From Kriegella aquimaris (lineage in GTDB: Bacteria > Bacteroidota > Bacteroidia > Flavobacteriales > Flavobacteriaceae): a stretch of 64,000 bases of DNA. Of the stretch, positions 34,941 to 43,570 are shown one piece after another. Under the pieces are notes generated by a model that saw only the letters and a list, made by a program, of their open reading frames with translations, had not been told where the DNA came from and ran no database searches. A program made the translations under genes and the position numbers. The stretch lies in the NCBI RefSeq assembly GCF_900103215.1, contig NZ_FNGV01000001.1, positions 372,001 to 436,000 of the forward strand, written 5' to 3'. Position 1 is the stretch's first letter, and the number at the start of each line of letters is the position of its first letter.

Positions 34941-36005
34941 ATGAAGAAACATAATTTTAGTGCCGGTCCCTGTGTCTTACCTCAAGAAGTCTTGTTAAAA
35001 GCATCGGAGGCCGTTATGGATTTGAACGAGTCTGGGTTGTCCCTTATCGAAATCTCGCACAGGAGCAAAGATTTTATCGATGTTATGGAAAAGGCTAAAG
35101 CTTTGGCTTTAGAACTTTTGGGGCTTGAAGGCAAAGGCTATCAAGCATTATTTCTTCAAGGCGGTGCCAGCTTAGAGTTTTTAATGGTCGCCTATAATCT
35201 TCTGGAAAATAAAGCAGGGTACCTGAATACAGGTACTTGGAGCGAAAAATCTATTAAAGAAGCGAAGTTATTCGGCGAAGTAATTGAAGTAGGATCTTCG
35301 AAGGATGAGAATTTCAATTATATACCCAAGGGCTTTACAGTTCCTGAAGATATTGATTACTTGCATCTTACATCTAACAATACAATTTTTGGTACGCAGA
35401 TTAAGAAATTCCCTAGCATCAAGGCTCCCTTGGTATGTGATATGAGCTCTGATATTTTTTCACGGCAGCTCGACTTTTCTCAATTCGATTTGATTTACGC
35501 GGGCGCTCAGAAGAATATGGGTCCTGCCGGAACAACTTTGGTCGTAGTCAAGGAAGATGTTTTGGGCAAGGTTTCACGCAAGATTCCCTCTATGCTCGAT
35601 TATAAGGTACACATCAGTAAAGACAGTATGTTCAATACTCCACCTGTATTTGCTGTTTACGTTTCAATGCTGACCCTGGAATGGTTGAAAGATCTAGGAG
35701 GTATTTCGGCCATTGAAGAAATCAATAATAAAAAAGCCCAGTTGCTATATTCTGAAATTGATTTGAATCCCGCATTCAAAGGTTTTGCCAAAGTTGAAGA
35801 TCGTTCGAACATGAACGCGACTTTTAATTTGACCGATGATAAACTGAAAGACACATTCGATGCCTTGTGGAAAGATGCTGGAATCAATGGGCTTAACGGC
35901 CATCGTTCTGTCGGAGGTTATCGCGCATCAATGTACAATGCACTTTCGCTTGAAAGTGTTGGTGTATTGGTAGATGTTATGAGTGAAATGGAACGAAAAG
36001 GATAA
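34941..36005 (+). CDS. serC: 3-phosphoserine aminotransferase
   Basis: PLP-dependent SerC converts 3-phosphohydroxypyruvate to phosphoserine in serine synthesis and also serves pyridoxine synthesis. The 354 residues start with KHNFSAGPCVLP; the PLP lysine is K191 in YAGAQKNMGPAG; the C terminus has GLNGHRSVGGYRASMYNA, which binds the substrate phosphate. The next gene, a D-3-phosphoglycerate dehydrogenase-like gene, supplies its substrate. Length is normal. Confidence 0.97.
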   Translation: MKKHNFSAGPCVLPQEVLLKASEAVMDLNESGLSLIEISHRSKDFIDVMEKAKALALELLGLEGKGYQALFLQGGASLEFLMVAYNLLENKAGYLNTGTWSEKSIKEAKLFGEVIEVGSSKDENFNYIPKGFTVPEDIDYLHLTSNNTIFGTQIKKFPSIKAPLVCDMSSDIFSRQLDFSQFDLIYAGAQKNMGPAGTTLVVVKEDVLGKVSRKIPSMLDYKVHISKDSMFNTPPVFAVYVSMLTLEWLKDLGGISAIEEINNKKAQLLYSEIDLNPAFKGFAKVEDRSNMNATFNLTDDKLKDTFDALWKDAGINGLNGHRSVGGYRASMYNALSLESVGVLVDVMSEMERKG

Positions 36006-36083
36006 TAGCGGCACTTGATCTATGGTGACTTATCTTTCAGATTTTCACCCTAGATTCCCGGCTGCAAAAAAGCAACGAGAAAT

Positions 36084-37034
36084 ATGAAAATTCTAGCAAA
36101 TGACGGGGTATCACAAACCGGAATAACTGCATTGGAAAAAGCAGGCTTTGAAGTATTGACGACCACGGTGGCTCAAGAACAGCTTATCGATTTTATCAAT
36201 ACAAATGAAATTGTCGGATTATTGGTTCGAAGTGCGACCAAGGTCAGAAAAGACCTTATTGACAACTGCCCCAACCTGAAATTGATCGGGCGCGGTGGCG
36301 TGGGTATGGATAATATAGATGTTGAATACGCCAAAGAAAAAGGGCTTCATGTAATCAACACCCCTGCAGCCTCTTCAGAGTCGGTTGCAGAATTGGTTTT
36401 TGCACATCTCTTCGGGGGAGTTCGCTTTCTTTACGACGCCAACCGAAATATGCCTTTGGATGGAGATAGCAAATTCAAGCAGCTCAAAAAGTCATATGGC
36501 GCTGGTATGGAGCTAAGAGGTAAGACTTTAGGCGTTATCGGTTTTGGAAGAATAGGAAGAGCTACTGCCAAAGTAGCTTTAGGTGTAGGTATGAAGGTGG
36601 TATTTTTCGATCCTTTTATCGAGGAAGCATCGATTGACCTTAGCTTTTTTGATGGCCAGTCCGTTTCCTTTAATTTTAAGAGCATGAGTAAAGAAGATGT
36701 TCTGAAAACTTCTGATTTTATCACTTTGCATGTGCCCGCCCAGAAAGAATATGTCATCGGAAAGAAAGAATTTGAGTTGATGAAAAACGGTGTAGGTATT
36801 GTAAATGCAGCACGTGGTGGTGTTTTAGACGAGGTAGCTTTGATTGATGCGTTGGAAAGTGGAAAAATAGCTTTCGCAGGGCTCGATGTTTATGAATCGG
36901 AACCAAAGCCCGAAATCAAAATTTTGATGCACAGCAATATTTCTTTGACCCCACATATTGGTGCAGCTACCCTTGAAGCTCAAGATCGTATCGGTGCCGA
37001 ATTGGCTTCCCAAATCATTAATTTACTCAAATAG
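36084..37034 (+). CDS. serA: D-2-hydroxyacid dehydrogenase (short SerA-like)
   Basis: A 316-residue NAD-dependent dehydrogenase that probably oxidises D-3-phosphoglycerate, the first step of serine synthesis, as its partner serC lies 78 bases upstream. Substrate-binding RSATKV and [11 protein letters not shown], the nucleotide fold [11 protein letters not shown], and catalytic [10 protein letters not shown] (Arg), GLDVYESEP (Glu) and TPHIGA (His) are seen. It ends after the catalytic domain, without the C-terminal ACT or ASB domains of the E. coli enzyme, so feedback inhibition by serine is not expected. Confidence 0.9.
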   Translation: MKILANDGVSQTGITALEKAGFEVLTTTVAQEQLIDFINTNEIVGLLVRSATKVRKDLIDNCPNLKLIGRGGVGMDNIDVEYAKEKGLHVINTPAASSESVAELVFAHLFGGVRFLYDANRNMPLDGDSKFKQLKKSYGAGMELRGKTLGVIGFGRIGRATAKVALGVGMKVVFFDPFIEEASIDLSFFDGQSVSFNFKSMSKEDVLKTSDFITLHVPAQKEYVIGKKEFELMKNGVGIVNAARGGVLDEVALIDALESGKIAFAGLDVYESEPKPEIKILMHSNISLTPHIGAATLEAQDRIGAELASQIINLLK

Positions 37035-37115
37035 AGGCCATTATTTTCTCAATTTGACCAGTATAGCGGTCTTTTTTGTACATTGGGAAGTAATTTATAA
37101 AACAAACACTACATC

Positions 37116-37748
37116 ATGGCAGGATTATTAGATTTATTAAACAGCCCAATGGGCCAGCAACTCGTTAGCGGAGTGGCAAGTCAAACAGGGCAACCTGAAA
37201 ACAAAACAGCAGACGTTTTGGGTATGGCAATGCCCCTCATTTTAGGAGCAATGAAAAAAAATGCTTCTTCACCAGAAGGGGCCCAAGGACTCATGAGTGC
37301 ACTTTCAAGCAAACACAATGGCAGTATCTTAGATAACCTTGGAGGGTTGTTTGGTGGCGGTGTCGACCAATCTGTAATGGAAGATGGGGCCGGTATTCTG
37401 GGTCATGTTTTCGGCGACAAACAAGCTAATGTTACGAATGCATTGAGTCAAAAATCAGGAATGGATGCCGGTGCTATCGGTGATATATTAAAAATAGCAG
37501 CCCCCATTGTAATGGGTCTTTTAGGAAAACAAACGGCGCAAAGCAATGTGAACGATTCTAGTGGCATAACCAGCCTTTTGGGCAGTATGTTGGGGGGTCA
37601 ACCGCAACAAAATCAGAGTTTAATAACTTCTTTGTTAGATGCTGATGGTGATGGCAGTATTTTAGACGACGTGGCCGGTATGGTTATGGGAAGTTCTAAA
37701 AAGAAAGGTGGTCTTGGCGGACTTCTTGGAGGTCTTTTCGGAAAATAG
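37116..37748 (+). CDS. DUF937 domain protein
   Basis: A 210-residue alanine/glycine-rich protein of the DUF937 (YidB-like) family. Its N-terminal half (GLLDLLNSPMGQQLVSGV) and the repeated GGLFGG/GSMLGG segments are typical; asparagine and serine-rich stretches separate helices. There is no signal peptide or membrane helix. Function is not known. It follows the serA-like gene by about 80 bases and is ended by a clear terminator. Confidence 0.85.
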   Translation: MAGLLDLLNSPMGQQLVSGVASQTGQPENKTADVLGMAMPLILGAMKKNASSPEGAQGLMSALSSKHNGSILDNLGGLFGGGVDQSVMEDGAGILGHVFGDKQANVTNALSQKSGMDAGAIGDILKIAAPIVMGLLGKQTAQSNVNDSSGITSLLGSMLGGQPQQNQSLITSLLDADGDGSILDDVAGMVMGSSKKKGGLGGLLGGLFGK

Positions 37749-37771
37749 ATAACCACTTTCAAAATTTTACC

Positions 37772-37803
37772 AAGTCGCTTGTAACACAAGCGGCTTTTTT
37801 TAT
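37772..37803 (+). terminator. Terminator after the DUF937 gene
   Basis: AGTCGCTTGT (37773-37782) pairs with ACAAGCGGCT (37786-37795), ten pairs with one G-U, a three-base loop, then a long T run. It closes the acyl-CoA reductase-serC-serA-DUF937 stretch. Confidence 0.9.
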
Positions 37804-37899
37804 TCCCATTGTTCAACAACAGTTGAACGTTGCAGCAATAGATAAGTTTGAGAGTTCTTTTTCGACTAATAATTAAAAAATGGCTAAATTTAGTATGCT

Positions 37900-38361
37900 A
37901 TGAAAAAAATAATCTTAAAAACGGCAGGCTTAGTTCTTTTTATTGGTCTATTAACAATAAGTAGTTGCGGAAGCACCAAGGAAGCTTTGGCAATCTCCGA
38001 TGTAGAGAAAAAAGCATTCGAACAAAAGAAAGGCGATACAATCGCAATTGCCAATGAAGAAGCTGAATATGAAATCATCATCATTGAACCAGGGTTCGAT
38101 TTCTGGTTGAAAAGTGTTGCTAAACCCAAAAATTATTACTCACAATCCTATCTAGAGAACCGTAATCGAATTTATGTGACCAATTGGAATCAAAGGGTGC
38201 TTCAACCCCAACGTTACGGGGCTAATCTTTATGAACTCCAAATAGACTACGACCCGAATATCGACTATGGTTATGAGGTAAATTATAAACTGTACAACTA
38301 CTTCATTTATTTTCAGAGAAAATACAACCAACGTCTGGGTCCTTTTTTCCCTCGAATTTAA
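37900..38361 (+). CDS. DUF6146-like lipoprotein
   Basis: A 153-residue lipoprotein with lipobox ISSC (Cys about residue 23). The body has a beta strand-rich part EYEIIIIEPGFDFWL and then an aromatic, Tyr/Arg-rich C-terminal half (SYLENRNRIYVTNWNQR, NYKLYNYFIYFQRKYN). I recognise it as a flavobacterial family of unknown function (DUF6146 by memory). It starts a run of small genes with the membrane protein that follows 33 bases downstream. Confidence 0.75.
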   Translation: MKKIILKTAGLVLFIGLLTISSCGSTKEALAISDVEKKAFEQKKGDTIAIANEEAEYEIIIIEPGFDFWLKSVAKPKNYYSQSYLENRNRIYVTNWNQRVLQPQRYGANLYELQIDYDPNIDYGYEVNYKLYNYFIYFQRKYNQRLGPFFPRI

Positions 38362-38394
38362 GGCCTATATTTACGAACTCTTGTTAAGGTTTTT

Positions 38395-38697
38395 ATGGAT
38401 AAATTAAAAAAGCGCTGGGGTATTGACTCCAATTTTCAGATAGTCATAATTTTTGTGGTTTTTGCAATTACAGGCTCTATTGCCACCAAACTTGCTGCCC
38501 CCGTAACCGAATTTATAGGGTTGAACAGAGAAACTACTTCATCTTGGTTGTATTGGTCGGCACGAATACTATTGATATTTCCCATATACCAAGTTTCATT
38601 GGTTTTTTTCGGTTGGCTTTTTGGTCAATTCCAGTTTTTCTGGAATTTTGAGAAAAAAATGTTGAATCGTATCGGATTAGGATTTCTATTTAAATAA
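38395..38697 (+). CDS. DUF6787-like small membrane protein
   Basis: A 100-residue protein with two or three hydrophobic helices (about 17-36, 51-68, 68-80) and a positively charged N terminus (MDKLKKRW), consistent with an inner-membrane protein of unknown role. The motif FFGWLFGQFQFFWNFEKKML is well packed with aromatics. I associate it with DUF6787 in flavobacteria by memory. It lies 33 bases after the DUF6146-like gene. Confidence 0.7.
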   Translation: MDKLKKRWGIDSNFQIVIIFVVFAITGSIATKLAAPVTEFIGLNRETTSSWLYWSARILLIFPIYQVSLVFFGWLFGQFQFFWNFEKKMLNRIGLGFLFK

Positions 38698-38763
38698 ATT
38701 ATATTTTCTTTAACATTCAGGTTCGTTTGTAGACCAATAATATCTTATTAGATTTGCTCCGAA

Positions 38764-39093
38764 ATGCATTCCTTAAATAAAAGCATACTATACTCCTTTG
38801 TTTCTATTGCTTTGATGGTGTCGATTCTGGCCCCATCGGTCATAAAACTTGAGCATGCGTTATTCGAACATTTTGAGGAAAAATGTACTAACCCAGGCAC
38901 CGTTCACTTACACAAGGTCGAACTTGACTGCGATTTTCATAAATATCAGCTTTCCTCCCAATTTTACGCACCACTTTTTGCACATACTTTCTATACAGCA
39001 ATTTCTGTAAAGAAAAAAGAAGGTAATTATTATTCATATATAAGTCAATATACCAAGCTCCACTTCGCCCTTAGGGCACCTCCTACTGCATAA
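38764..39093 (+). CDS. Small His/Cys-containing exported protein beside a TonB receptor
   Basis: A 109-residue protein with one N-terminal hydrophobic helix (about 8-28) and a soluble part with several His and Cys residues in short spacing: LEHALFEHFEEKC, TVHLHKVELDCDFHKY, and FAHTF. Such spacing suggests metal binding. I recall similar proteins next to flavobacterial TonB receptors, and here a receptor with a His/Glu-rich loop begins 173 bases downstream. No known domain is recognised. The mature part should lie in the periplasm or be anchored to the membrane. Confidence 0.62.
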   Translation: MHSLNKSILYSFVSIALMVSILAPSVIKLEHALFEHFEEKCTNPGTVHLHKVELDCDFHKYQLSSQFYAPLFAHTFYTAISVKKKEGNYYSYISQYTKLHFALRAPPTA

Positions 39094-39266
39094 CTAATTA
39101 TTTTTAGAAATCATTCGTCCAATCGTTGATATGGGTGCTCCAATGATTTCAATTATTGTCAATAATCGAATCAATTCTGCAAAAGCGAAATTCACCCTTT
39201 TTCTATGGGATTTAAAGATTAGGGAACGAATCAATTTTATGCAGTACTCAAAATTTATACATTGTT

Positions 39267-41525
39267 ATGCAAAAATCATTTTTTGTCTTGCTTGCGGTCA
39301 TCTCCTTTTTAGGGGCCCAAGCTCAAAGTTCATTATCCGGAACAATTAGTAATGCCGAAGACAACACGGTGATGCCCTATGTTGAAATATATTTTCCAAA
39401 ACTTGAAAAAGGGGGTGTTACAGACTTAGCTGGAAAGTTTCAAATAAACAATTTACCATCAGGCGAGTATAAAATCATTATTTCGTATATCGGCTTTGAG
39501 ACCTATTCAAAAACACTTCAAATTCTTGATGGACCGAACCAATTGAGTGTAATACTTACCCCAAGTGCCATCGAAATGGAAGAAGTTATCGTTTCAACAC
39601 CCTTTCATCAATTACAGCGTGAAAATGTCATGAAAGTAGAAAGGGCCGATATTGCGAACCTAAAGACCAAGGGGGCAATTACCCTTGCCGATGGACTCAG
39701 CACTATAGCCGGCGTGTCTACTGTTTCCACAGGTGTCGGCATAGGAAAACCGGTAATTAGGGGCCTGAGCAGTAATCGCGTTTTGATTTATACCCAAGGG
39801 GTTCGCCTTGAAAACCAACAGTTTGGTGATGAACATGGGCTAGGTGTAAATGATGCGGGCATTGAGAGTGTCGAAGTGATAAAAGGTCCTGCCTCGCTGC
39901 TCTATGGCTCCGATGCACTTGGTGGCGTGCTCTATCTCAATCCTGAGAAATTCGCTGTGGCCAATGAAACTTCAGGTGACGTTGGTCTCGATTATTTTAG
40001 TAATACGGAAGGATTTCGTGCGAATGCGGGATTCAAATCATCTGGCAATAAATTGAAATTTCTGGTAAGAGGAAGTACCACATCACACGTCGACTACAAA
40101 GCTGGTAATGGATTACGAACGACAAATTCAAGATTTCGTGAAAATGACTTAAAAACAGGTATCGGATATCAAGCTACTTCATTTAAAACCGAAGTTCGTT
40201 ATAACTATACCGAATCGACATTGGGAATTCCGGAAACTATTGGTGAACAAACAAAACGCAGGTCTCCTGAAATGCCCTATCAAAAACTAAACAATCATAT
40301 TCTAAGTTCAAAAACCAAACTGTTCTTTGAAAAGTCAAGTTTAGAGGCGACGTTCGGCTATATTTTCAACGACCGAAAAGAATTTGAAGAACACGAGCAT
40401 GAAGATGAACATGAAGGCGAAGACCATTTAGATGAGGAAGGTGCAGCCCTTGCGATGGATTTGAAGACCTTTAATTACAACGTACAATATCACCTGCCTA
40501 ATTGGAAAAATTTAGAGACCATCGTCGGTGTGCAGGGAATGCACCAAACCAACGAGAATTTTGGGGAGGAAATACTAATACCTAACGCAACTACGAACGA
40601 TTTTGGAGTGCTTGCCACCTCCCATTTGCATTTTAAAAATGATAGTGACTTACAATTTGGTTTGCGTTATGATCTACGGTCTATTGTCGGGGAAGCCCAC
40701 GGAATTGATGGAGAAGATGGATATATTGCCGACGTGAGCAGAGATTTTAATAGTTTTAATGTTGCTGCGGGTTATAAATTGCTTTTAAATAAAAGCATTA
40801 TTGGAAGACTAAATCTGGCCTCGGGATTTAGGGCCCCAAACTTGGCAGAACTTACCTCTAACGGATCGCACGAAGGAACCAATCGATACGAAATCGGAAA
40901 TTCTGAATTGAACAACGAACAGAACGTTCAGACGGATCTTAGTTTTGAATACAAAGGGAAGCATATAGAACTATTCGCCAACGGGTTCTACAACACCATC
41001 AACGATTATATCTTCATTGAACCGAATGGGGAATTCATCGACGGAAATGCTGTTTTTTTATACCAACAACAAGATGCGAATCTCTATGGTTATGAACTTG
41101 GTTTCCATTTGCATCCGCATCCACTAGATTGGTTACATATAGAAAGTAGTTTGGAGAGCGTAACCGGTAAATTGAGTAACAATGAATATTTACCCCTAAT
41201 ACCTGCTAACAATCTCACAAACACCCTTAGGGTTGAATTTAGCGACCAAAGTTCTTCGCTACAGAGCTATTACGCTTTCGTAACTCTGAACTCTGTTTTT
41301 GCTCAGCATAAAGCCAATACTTTTGAAACCGAATCAGATGGGTACAATTTGTTGAACTTCGGATTAGGCGGAAGTCTTTTCGTAGGGAAACAGCAGATAG
41401 ATCTGCGCATAAGTGGTAATAATATATTGGACAAAACTTATATTTCCCATTTATCAAGACTAAAAACCGATGGAATCGCCAATATTGGGCGCAATGTAAA
41501 TTTAGGCATAAGCATTCCGTTATAG
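39267..41525 (+). CDS. TonB-dependent receptor, candidate metal (zinc-like) importer
   Basis: A 752-residue outer-membrane receptor: signal peptide to about residue 19 (GAQAQ), carboxypeptidase-regulatory-like domain (about 22-105; MPYVEIYFPKLEKGGVTDLAG), plug (about 115-225; IRGLSSNRVLIYTQGVRLENQ, EVIKGPASLLYGSDALGGV) and barrel. Residues 374-390 form an unusual loop of alternating His and Glu/Asp (EEHEHEDEHEGEDHLDE). Such a segment in a receptor of this length recalls zinc or copper receptors such as ZnuD, so a metal is a reasonable ligand. The upstream small His/Cys protein supports this, but substrate is inferred. Confidence 0.88.
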   Translation: MQKSFFVLLAVISFLGAQAQSSLSGTISNAEDNTVMPYVEIYFPKLEKGGVTDLAGKFQINNLPSGEYKIIISYIGFETYSKTLQILDGPNQLSVILTPSAIEMEEVIVSTPFHQLQRENVMKVERADIANLKTKGAITLADGLSTIAGVSTVSTGVGIGKPVIRGLSSNRVLIYTQGVRLENQQFGDEHGLGVNDAGIESVEVIKGPASLLYGSDALGGVLYLNPEKFAVANETSGDVGLDYFSNTEGFRANAGFKSSGNKLKFLVRGSTTSHVDYKAGNGLRTTNSRFRENDLKTGIGYQATSFKTEVRYNYTESTLGIPETIGEQTKRRSPEMPYQKLNNHILSSKTKLFFEKSSLEATFGYIFNDRKEFEEHEHEDEHEGEDHLDEEGAALAMDLKTFNYNVQYHLPNWKNLETIVGVQGMHQTNENFGEEILIPNATTNDFGVLATSHLHFKNDSDLQFGLRYDLRSIVGEAHGIDGEDGYIADVSRDFNSFNVAAGYKLLLNKSIIGRLNLASGFRAPNLAELTSNGSHEGTNRYEIGNSELNNEQNVQTDLSFEYKGKHIELFANGFYNTINDYIFIEPNGEFIDGNAVFLYQQQDANLYGYELGFHLHPHPLDWLHIESSLESVTGKLSNNEYLPLIPANNLTNTLRVEFSDQSSSLQSYYAFVTLNSVFAQHKANTFETESDGYNLLNFGLGGSLFVGKQQIDLRISGNNILDKTYISHLSRLKTDGIANIGRNVNLGISIPL

Positions 41526-41532
41526 GTAAAAC

Positions 41533-41570
41533 GACGGGAAGCAAAATCAAGTTTGATTTTGCTTCCCGTC
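41533..41570. terminator. Long bidirectional terminator
   Basis: GACGGGAAGCAAAATCAA (41533-41550) and its exact reverse complement (41553-41570) form an 18-base-pair arm pair with a two-base centre. It lies between the convergent TonB receptor and cytochrome genes and can end both transcripts; a T-rich stretch follows on the right. Confidence 0.85.
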
Positions 41571-41615
41571 ATTATCTTTTTCCTGATTTTGAATGCACAA
41601 AACTATAGAAAGCCA

Positions 41616-42101
41616 TCAATCTTTCAATTCATACCATTCGACATTGGCAAGTGTTTCCCTTCTCCCCTTTTTACTTGGTGGATAGTTGGTTACCAAGTAA
41701 TTGACAATAATGTCTTCGTTCGGACCAAGATCCCATAAATTCTGCGTTTCCTGCATCCATCGAATCGCTGCCAACCATCGTTCTTTGTTCATTCGATTTT
41801 GAATGACCAATTTGGCCGAATGGCAGTTTGTACAGTTATTAACCACTGTCATTAACCCTTCAGCCTCTACGAAACCTGTACGAACATGTATCCCATTTTC
41901 AATTTTATCAAAATCATCTTCCTCTTTAGGAACATCGACTATTTCTGTATCCGGCTTTTCTGAATTGAAAAAAGATAAATTGGGATCTGCCATAAAATAA
42001 ATCCCTATAACTCCAATTATCAAAAAAACAGCGGAAACTATGATTAAAATCCTTTGGGAACCAAACTTTAAATGTTCCTTCTTATTCTTACTATCTCCCA
42101 T
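41616..42101 (-). CDS. Membrane-anchored monohaem cytochrome c (SorB-like)
   Basis: A 161-residue protein with one N-terminal transmembrane helix (about 18-37), an acidic linker (KEEDDFDK) and a single haem-binding motif C90-TNC-H94 in a short c-type fold with an axial-Met candidate in the RMNKERWLAAIRWMQ segment. It starts one base after the upstream molybdoenzyme stop, so the two are translationally linked and form a SorAB-like sulfite:cytochrome c pair. The anchor would hold the cytochrome at the periplasmic face of the inner membrane. It is larger than the classical SorB. Confidence 0.82.
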   Translation of the reverse strand: MGDSKNKKEHLKFGSQRILIIVSAVFLIIGVIGIYFMADPNLSFFNSEKPDTEIVDVPKEEDDFDKIENGIHVRTGFVEAEGLMTVVNNCTNCHSAKLVIQNRMNKERWLAAIRWMQETQNLWDLGPNEDIIVNYLVTNYPPSKKGRRETLANVEWYELKD

Positions 42102-42102
42102 A

Positions 42103-43329
42103 TCAACTTACTTTTACGGCTATTCTGTGACACGCATTGTTTAAATAGCCTTTTGGGTTCCAGCCTGGTAAAAGCATAGGCTGTGACTTACCATTGGAAT
42201 CCGTAGCACGACCCCAAACTTCATAATATCCTTCCTGCGGAAAATCAACAGTCGCAGAAAAATGTTGCCATGCTAATCTATTTACAGGTTTTTCTACCCT
42301 ACAACGCTGCCAAGTTGAACCAAAGTCAATTGAATATTCCATTTTAGTTACCTCTAGTTCCCCTGCCCATGCATGACCACGAATGTTCAATTTTTTCCCT
42401 TTAGCAATCATTGCTCCTGATTTCGGATAAGTTATCAGTGATTTTACGGGCATAGACTCAATGATACACATTTCTTCCTCTGGAACTTTAGCTCCGGGTG
42501 CAACAGGTTTACAGGGCACCCTATAAGCCGTACCTGTCATTTTTTCACCATCATGCACTTTATTACGAACACTGATGCGTTGTAACCATTTGCCAGAAAC
42601 CGAGGCAGGCCAGCCGCCTGCAATCAAACGTAGCGGATAACCATGTGTCAATGGAATATCGGCACCGTTCATTTGAAAAGCCAAAAGTGTTTCGTCTTGT
42701 AAAGCCTTGTCCATAGGTGCACCCCTAGAAATAGGTTCTTTATTGGGGTCTCTACTTAAGTGTATGTCGGCTGCGTGATATCCAATGTAGACGGCATCAC
42801 CTTTAATACCTACATCTTCTAGCACATCACGTAAGCGTATTCCCGTCCAATTGGCACATGAAACAGCCCCTATCGTCCATTGATTTCCTTTGGCCGGGGG
42901 ATCAAACTCACTACGTCCATTACCACCGCATTCTAGAGTGAGTTGGTAGGTATGTTGCTTAAACTTTGACTTTAATTCAGAAAGCGTATACGTTTTGGGC
43001 TGACCGACCGATTCACCGTCTATGGTCAATGTCCATTTTGAGACATCAATCGCTTCTGGTATCAAGCCGTTGTTACGAATGAACATATATTTGTTAGGAG
43101 TAATCTTGTCGTCTAACAAATGGGCTTGCGCCTCCATATTCCATGGTTTGTCATTTAAAACGACCATCTGTTTGTCTTTTTTGAACATTTCGAACGGATC
43201 AGGGTCTTGAAGTGCCAGCGGCAGATACCCGTCTGGCATGGTCGTTCCAAAAACGATATCAATTCCTATTGCACTTGCCATGGAACTCAACACCGCTTTT
43301 TTAACAAAGTTTCGTCTATGCATATTCAT
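42103..43329 (-). CDS. Sulfite oxidase-family molybdopterin enzyme (SorA-like)
   Basis: A 408-residue molybdoenzyme of the sulfite oxidase fold, expected to oxidise sulfite to sulfate in the periplasm. A Tat-like signal has RRNFVKKAVLSSMASAIG. The Moco-ligand cysteine is C134 in LECGGNGR, where sulfite oxidases have CxGNRR; the altered GNGR is notable. Other segments, DIPLTHGYPLRLIAGGWP and WGRATDSNGK (dimerisation domain), are typical. The start may be the ATG at 43329 or the second Met at 43323; both leave the Tat motif. The partner cytochrome gene begins one base after its stop. Confidence 0.85.
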   Translation of the reverse strand: MNMHRRNFVKKAVLSSMASAIGIDIVFGTTMPDGYLPLALQDPDPFEMFKKDKQMVVLNDKPWNMEAQAHLLDDKITPNKYMFIRNNGLIPEAIDVSKWTLTIDGESVGQPKTYTLSELKSKFKQHTYQLTLECGGNGRSEFDPPAKGNQWTIGAVSCANWTGIRLRDVLEDVGIKGDAVYIGYHAADIHLSRDPNKEPISRGAPMDKALQDETLLAFQMNGADIPLTHGYPLRLIAGGWPASVSGKWLQRISVRNKVHDGEKMTGTAYRVPCKPVAPGAKVPEEEMCIIESMPVKSLITYPKSGAMIAKGKKLNIRGHAWAGELEVTKMEYSIDFGSTWQRCRVEKPVNRLAWQHFSATVDFPQEGYYEVWGRATDSNGKSQPMLLPGWNPKGYLNNACHRIAVKVS

Positions 43330-43570
43330 TCAAATTTGAATCTATTATAAGTTCAAAGTTATAATTTTCGTTGGTAATTTTCCTATGAAAAATTGAAATC
43401 ATCATTGTGAACAAGTGAATTTAGCAGTTATCAAAGCGTACTGGCCGATTACAAATTGGCTTTATCAGAAACTTTCCTCATTTCTTATCGATAAGGGCAA
43501 AAGTATTTTCTTTGAGAACAACTACAACGCAATCCTATGCGTATATACAAGTGATTTTAAAAACAACGTT

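Noticed and set aside
43328-43341. Perfect palindrome ATTCAAATTTGAAT at the sorA start
   Set aside because: A 14-base palindrome of mostly A and T can arise by chance; no second copy nearby and no adjacent regulator.
43415-43570. Upstream extension of the DUF302 lipoprotein frame
   Set aside because: It adds 52 residues with no recognisable signal and would bury the clear lipoprotein signal that begins at 43571.
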